Shown here piece after piece: positions 6,460 through 9,536 of a stretch of 9,536 bases of DNA. The translations under genes were made by a program, and so were the position numbers. Source of the DNA: Nitrospinaceae bacterium (GTDB taxonomy: Bacteria; Nitrospinota; Nitrospinia; Nitrospinales; VA-1); assembly GCA_029937655.1 (NCBI GenBank), contig JAPYPK010000055.1, forward strand, positions 1 to 9,536. The letters run 5' to 3'. The notes below the pieces were generated by a model. The model was given only the letters and a program-made list of their open reading frames with translations. It did not search any database and was not told the DNA's origin. The first letter of the stretch is position 1, and each line of letters starts with the position of its first letter.

Positions 6460-6804
6460 TTAACCTGGCGGCCACTTTAAAACTCGTCCACCCAGAAAGT
6501 GATAGTGAATGTGAAAAACTGACTGACCCGCTTCAGCTCCGCAATTAAGGACAACCCGGAATCCTGTTTGATCCAGCCCGCTTTCTTTTGCGAGTTGGTT
6601 TGCTACAGAGTAGACAGAACCTATCATTTCATGGTCAGTTTCTTTGACTTCCAAAATAGTGGAAAAATGTTTTTTAGGGATAATCAGAAAATGAACCGGG
6701 GCCTGTGGGTTAATGTCTCTGATAGCAAACACCCCGTTATTGTCGTAGATCTTTTCAGTGGGGATACTCCCCTCGCTAATCTTACAAAACAAACAGTCGC
6801 TCAT
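6460..6804 (-). CDS. HIT-family (HINT-like) nucleotide hydrolase
   Basis: A complete 114-residue histidine-triad protein. The catalytic HxHxH motif is H98-I-H100-Y-H102, followed by LGGR as in the HINT branch. CLFCKI near the N-terminus (C4, C7) matches the zinc-binding cysteines of many bacterial HINT proteins. HINT enzymes hydrolyse purine-nucleoside phosphoramidates and acyl-adenylates in the cytoplasm; the physiological substrate is usually unclear. The ATG at 6804 has only a weak purine stretch upstream. Its stop is 5 nt before the nadA ATG, so the two are almost certainly one transcript and possibly translationally coupled. The C-terminus WPPG is the family's usual tail position. The gene could be called hinT, but orthology was not tested. 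Confidence 0.92.
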   Translation of the reverse strand: MSDCLFCKISEGSIPTEKIYDNNGVFAIRDINPQAPVHFLIIPKKHFSTILEVKETDHEMIGSVYSVANQLAKESGLDQTGFRVVLNCGAEAGQSVFHIHYHFLGGRVLKWPPG

Positions 6805-6941
6805 AAATAACCAATCCCAGTATCAATAAAAAAAATCGAACCACTATTTAGTCAGCACAACATAGCATCCATCCAGATTGATTTTTTTATATCGTACAAA
6901 AATCCCAATAAGGCATGTTCTTATCTCTACAATTATGCAAA

Positions 6942-6950
6942 AATATAGCA
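6942..6950 (-). promoter_or_regulatory. Candidate extended -10 promoter for HIT-nadA
   Basis: Read on the minus strand, TGC-TATATT is an extended -10 element (TGn plus 5 of 6 of TATAAT) in the 234-bp gap between pafA and the HIT gene. The -35 position holds only a weak TTAAGC. It would give a leader of about 130 nt and separate HIT-nadA from the proteasome operon. No strong terminator was seen after pafA, so read-through from pafA cannot be excluded. Confidence 0.3.
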
Positions 6951-7038
6951 CCTGTTAAAAGTTAAGCTTAATACCGTACCCAAGATCTGAGAAGTTTTAA
7001 TTTTACGACAAGTATCTACCAATTGCTCTTTTTGATTA

Positions 7039-8511
7039 TTATTGAGTTCCCGTATAGGTAGTTGATTCTTGGCCCCCGTGTTTCTCCGTATTTTGAAGGT
7101 AGTTTCGTATTTCCTCTTTGTAGGAAATAAAAGGATCAAGCATTAAAAATGGTGCTTCATTCCTGCCAAACCGAAATCCAATCCAATCTATAAGATATAA
7201 AGACTTGCTATTCACGTCTACAAGAGTCTTGACAAACTCGCCTCTCCCATCAGCACGCGTACCCCTTGGAGGAATAGTCTTTGCATACTCTATAGCCTCA
7301 TCGTTTGTTTTTCTTACGGCTTCTCCTGTGCCTTCCAGGCTCCAGTAAAGGCCACTGTTCTTATTAAGATTATGATATTCCAAGTCAAGACTCTTTAGCC
7401 ACGGATCATGCCAATCTAAGTTTTCTTCTTTCCTAAATTCCGAGAGCATCCAATATTTTGTCGCCCAATCAACACGGCCTATTAACGCTTCAGGTCCTTT
7501 AGACAAATCATTCAACACCAAATCCCACTCATGTATAATCCAGTCCGTCTCACGATTCATTCCAGCAAGGTGCTTCCTCGCAGTTTGCATCATATCTATT
7601 TGTAACTCGAGTGCCGTTGTGTGGCGTCCGTTTCTTAAAGTCAATTCCCATTTAAATTCTTGATCTCGTGATATCGCCCGCATGGTCTCCACTGACTCGG
7701 CAAGTATCCAGTCAGGATTGGCAATATCCTGCTCCATGAGCTCAAGGATAAGGGTGGTGGTCCCCATTTTCATAGCGGTAGCAAACTCGCTCATATTTGA
7801 GTCACCAACTAATAAATGGATCCTTCGGTACTTACTGGGGTCTGCCAGCGGTTCATCGCGAGTGTTGACTATAGAGCGGTTATACTGAACCCATCGATAG
7901 AACTCATTTGGAATATGATCTGCCCTTTGAGAAATCTGAAAATCAACATTAGCTTCTGCTTCCTCGACAAAGTTACCCTCCCAGTCGCGAAAAGGATGAG
8001 GGTTACACGCGCCAATTCTCCCTGCGCCGCAATAAATTTGTCGGGTAACTAAAAATGCTGACAGCAATTTCAGGTTTTCCCGTTCATCAAAGGGAAATCC
8101 TCGGCCAACCAAATAATTCTCATGACAACCAAACGTCGCGTTGGTTTCAAGGTCGACATTGTTTTTAATAATGCCTATTGAGTCTCTCCAACCGAGCTCT
8201 TCCACTGCATCTTGAATCAGTGTATCGCCCGCGCGATCATAGGTAACGAGATCGGTCAGAGTAAAGCATTCTGGCGAAGCGTATTCCAGGTGACCCATAT
8301 CTAGGTATATACGCCCGGCATTTAGTAAAAACCCACCGTTTTCAGGTGGTTCATCGTTGGCTCGGTAGTGCTGATCTAGAACCCCAAGTCTTGATGATTT
8401 AAAGATATGGTCTTTGATTCTAATTGCCGCTTGCACCGGATCAAGCTTAAATTCATTATCTTTGATCAGTAAGCCATATTCAGTTTCGATACCATAGATT
8501 CGATTTCTCAC
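7039..8511 (-). CDS. pafA: Pup/UBact ligase-family protein (PafA, or Dop paralogue)
   Basis: A complete 490-residue carboxylate-amine ligase of the PafA/Dop family, which either attaches a Pup-type modifier to substrate lysines (PafA) or deamidates and removes it (Dop). Both need ATP/Mg. Catalytic elements are intact: GIETEYG with Glu9, the strand GRIYLD with Asp71, GCHEN (128-132), NTRDEP (216-221) and YRRIHLLVGDSN. GIETE, GCHEN and ALELQ resemble PafA. A 20-residue insertion before the Asp71 strand (about 41-60) and the stretch DWATKYWMLSEFRKEENL are more Dop-like. I favour PafA, moderately. It starts at GTG 8511, 2 nt after the prcA stop, with GAGGTGG 10 nt upstream, so it should be co-translated with prcA. 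The short polar tail (about 474-490) looks unconserved. Family certain; paralogue about 60 %. Confidence 0.9.
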   Translation of the reverse strand: MRNRIYGIETEYGLLIKDNEFKLDPVQAAIRIKDHIFKSSRLGVLDQHYRANDEPPENGGFLLNAGRIYLDMGHLEYASPECFTLTDLVTYDRAGDTLIQDAVEELGWRDSIGIIKNNVDLETNATFGCHENYLVGRGFPFDERENLKLLSAFLVTRQIYCGAGRIGACNPHPFRDWEGNFVEEAEANVDFQISQRADHIPNEFYRWVQYNRSIVNTRDEPLADPSKYRRIHLLVGDSNMSEFATAMKMGTTTLILELMEQDIANPDWILAESVETMRAISRDQEFKWELTLRNGRHTTALELQIDMMQTARKHLAGMNRETDWIIHEWDLVLNDLSKGPEALIGRVDWATKYWMLSEFRKEENLDWHDPWLKSLDLEYHNLNKNSGLYWSLEGTGEAVRKTNDEAIEYAKTIPPRGTRADGRGEFVKTLVDVNSKSLYLIDWIGFRFGRNEAPFLMLDPFISYKEEIRNYLQNTEKHGGQESTTYTGTQ

Positions 8512-8513
8512 AG

Positions 8514-9302
8514 CTATTGAACCACCTCTAATTTTAAAGCAGCAATTTCACTTTCACTCAATGCGCGATAAAGGCACTTACGTCCTGTATTATTGCTGAG
8601 AACTGCCGCTTCAAGGTTCCAACGGTCAAATGCTTCTTTTAGATCAACTGGAATGTCTTCCGCTTCCTCCTCAGTCTGATCATTGTCTGTAGCTGATGTA
8701 TTCGCATCTTCTTCTAGTTTAGGTTTCTTACGACCTTCCTCCCATATACGCAACGCTGATTGAATTGACTTATCTAAATTCAAAGACATAAAATCGGTGC
8801 CTTCTATTGCTTTTTGTATTCGTTCGCTCACTTTACTATCACCCGCAATAACTGTTCCCTGCTTAAATTTTTCCCAGTAACCGTCATAGCTGACTCGAAA
8901 AAATTCAGCACTGCCTTCACGGTTTATTTCAGCCAGTAGCATTTGAATAAGATAAGGAGCCCGTTGAATTTCTTCGAAGTTTTGTTTGAGTGCCGGCGCG
9001 AGTCCAAATTGCAGAAGCCTTCCGATGGTTACATCCTCTGATGAACGGTTGAATCCTTCGGCATGTGCCATATCCAGAAGTGTCATACGCAAACGCTCAA
9101 CATCTGCGGGATGACCTAACCCACCTAGAGCGATACGATCATAAATTTCAAAAATTTTTCCGGGTTGCTGAGAGAAACCGATAATCAACGCCCCCTCATC
9201 ATAAGGAACCCCTATAACTGGTTGTCCTTTGTACAGCTTTTCACTAACATAACTATGGCGGGTAGAAATCGCTTCCATCCAACGAAAAGGCTCTTCAAAC
9301 AT
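8514..9302 (-). CDS. prcA: Proteasome alpha subunit
   Basis: The alpha subunit of a bacterial 20S proteasome, forming the gated outer rings through which ATPase rings feed substrates. From ATG 9302 it has 262 residues. Features that align with Mycobacterium PrcA from memory: YDEGALIIGF (about 34-43, AYAGGVLFVA there), KIFEIYDRIALGG with Lys49 at the place of the activator-docking lysine (K52 there), and EDVTIGRLLQ. Further on are FFRVSYDG (135-142) and the late strand NLEAAVL (229-235). It lacks the catalytic N-terminal Thr, as alpha subunits do. An acidic, low-complexity insertion (about 191-223, rich in Glu, Asp, Thr) lengthens the loop before NLEAAVL compared with Mycobacterium. The start is fixed by AGGAG 6 nt before ATG; the TTG at 9308 would sit on the RBS and overlap the prcB stop. 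Two-nt gaps join it to prcB and pafA. Confidence 0.93.
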   Translation of the reverse strand: MFEEPFRWMEAISTRHSYVSEKLYKGQPVIGVPYDEGALIIGFSQQPGKIFEIYDRIALGGLGHPADVERLRMTLLDMAHAEGFNRSSEDVTIGRLLQFGLAPALKQNFEEIQRAPYLIQMLLAEINREGSAEFFRVSYDGYWEKFKQGTVIAGDSKVSERIQKAIEGTDFMSLNLDKSIQSALRIWEEGRKKPKLEEDANTSATDNDQTEEEAEDIPVDLKEAFDRWNLEAAVLSNNTGRKCLYRALSESEIAALKLEVVQ

Positions 9303-9304
9303 TT

Positions 9305-9536
9305 TCAACTCCTGCTCATAGAAGATTTGTAAATAGTCTCCATCTCATCATCTGAAATAAACTGATACCCATCTTTAGTAATCTTCGCAATAATAGGATA
9401 AAGTTTATCTTCGGGCCGGGCTTGTCCTGTGGCTGAATCAAATTGAGCAGCTGTCTGTAGTAGGCGTATTGATAAAGAGGTCGCTTCTTCCTCTGACCTT
9501 TCTCCTAATGGGCTACTACCCCAAAGATTTTCGTGT
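9305..9536 (-). CDS. prcB: Proteasome beta subunit, C-terminal part (cut by window edge)
   Basis: The last 76 codons of a reading frame open to the right edge, read on the minus strand and ending in TGA at 9305-9307. The peptide contains a helix with LLQTAAQFDSATG, matching the C-terminal helix and DSATGG turn of Mycobacterium PrcB, then PEDKLYPIIAKI and GYQFISDDEMETIY, equivalent to the final strand and helix. PrcB is the proteolytic subunit; its Thr nucleophile, propeptide and active site lie beyond the window, so activity cannot be judged. The stop is 2 nt from the prcA ATG, giving the standard prcB-prcA order with translational coupling. Identification rests on this C-terminal match plus position directly before prcA. 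Confidence 0.87.
   Translation of the reverse strand, partial: HENLWGSSPLGERSEEEATSLSIRLLQTAAQFDSATGQARPEDKLYPIIAKITKDGYQFISDDEMETIYKSSMSRS
9309..9313 (-). promoter_or_regulatory. Ribosome-binding site fixing the prcA start
   Basis: AGGAG on the minus strand lies inside the last prcB codons, 6 nt before ATG 9302. It abuts the alternative TTG at 9308 directly, which rules that start out and shows prcA translation is tied to the end of prcB. Confidence 0.8.

Noticed and set aside
6805..7038. Search for a Pup/UBact gene between pafA and the HIT gene.
   Set aside because: No short acidic ORF ending in GGE or GGQ with a start and ribosome-binding site was found on either strand.
7039..7095. The pafA tail contains Gly-Gly-Gln followed by more residues and ends in Gly-Thr-Gln, recalling Pup/UBact C-termini.
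   Set aside because: The Gly-Gly-Gln is internal, the tail is low in complexity and probably unconserved, and there is no coiled-coil Pup-like segment. Chance is the simpler explanation.
6933..7139. A minus-strand frame overlapping the 3' end of pafA and running past its stop, with a protein-like end.
   Set aside because: About half of it lies in another frame of pafA, it has no ribosome-binding site, and the part beyond pafA is too short to be judged. It also does not continue PafA homology, so a frameshift in pafA is not supported.

Overview
This window looks like chromosomal DNA from a Gram-negative-type bacterium of modest GC (roughly 40 %, judged by eye). It carries an actinobacterial-style (Pup-type) proteasome locus. 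The left and centre hold ordinary bacterial housekeeping genes: a heat-shock-type sigma factor, class II fumarase, quinolinate synthase, a HIT hydrolase and a nitrilase-family amidase. The right end holds the 3' end of prcB, then prcA, then a PafA/Dop-family gene, all on the minus strand and two nucleotides apart. A Pup-like proteasome beside an RpoH-like sigma factor in low-GC DNA points away from Actinobacteria. It fits Gram-negative lineages known to carry the Pup homologue UBact (Nitrospinota, Nitrospirota and several candidate phyla). Nitrospinota is my best guess, but this is inference from gene content only.

Layout, left to right. Positions 51-1325, plus strand: a carbon-nitrogen hydrolase and a stand-alone DUF1566 protein. 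Positions 1326-1794: a 469-bp non-coding gap rich in inverted repeats. Positions 1795-2755, minus strand: an unrecognised exported protein and a small membrane-anchored protein with a YHS/TRASH-like cysteine motif (PP0621-like). Positions 2842-5401, plus strand: an RpoH-like sigma factor, then fumC, separated by a 190-bp gap with a candidate terminator and a palindrome. Positions 5438-6804, minus strand: HIT protein followed by nadA, convergent with fumC. Positions 7039-9536, minus strand: prcB (partial), prcA and pafA.

Functional reading. The right-hand operon would tag proteins with a Pup/UBact-like modifier (PafA-type ligase) and degrade them in a 20S core (PrcA plus PrcB). The modifier gene, the ATPase (Mpa/ARC) and any second PafA/Dop paralogue are not in the window. 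They would be expected beyond the right edge, upstream of prcB. The sigma factor would serve a stress or proteostasis regulon, but nothing visible links it to the proteasome operon. FumC and NadA are core metabolism (TCA cycle and NAD synthesis).

Several starts are revised here from ribosome-binding sites: fumC at ATG 4016, nadA probably at ATG 6454, and prcA at ATG 9302. GTG starts are used for the exported protein (2364) and pafA (8511). No tRNA, rRNA, CRISPR array, insertion sequence or transposase was seen.
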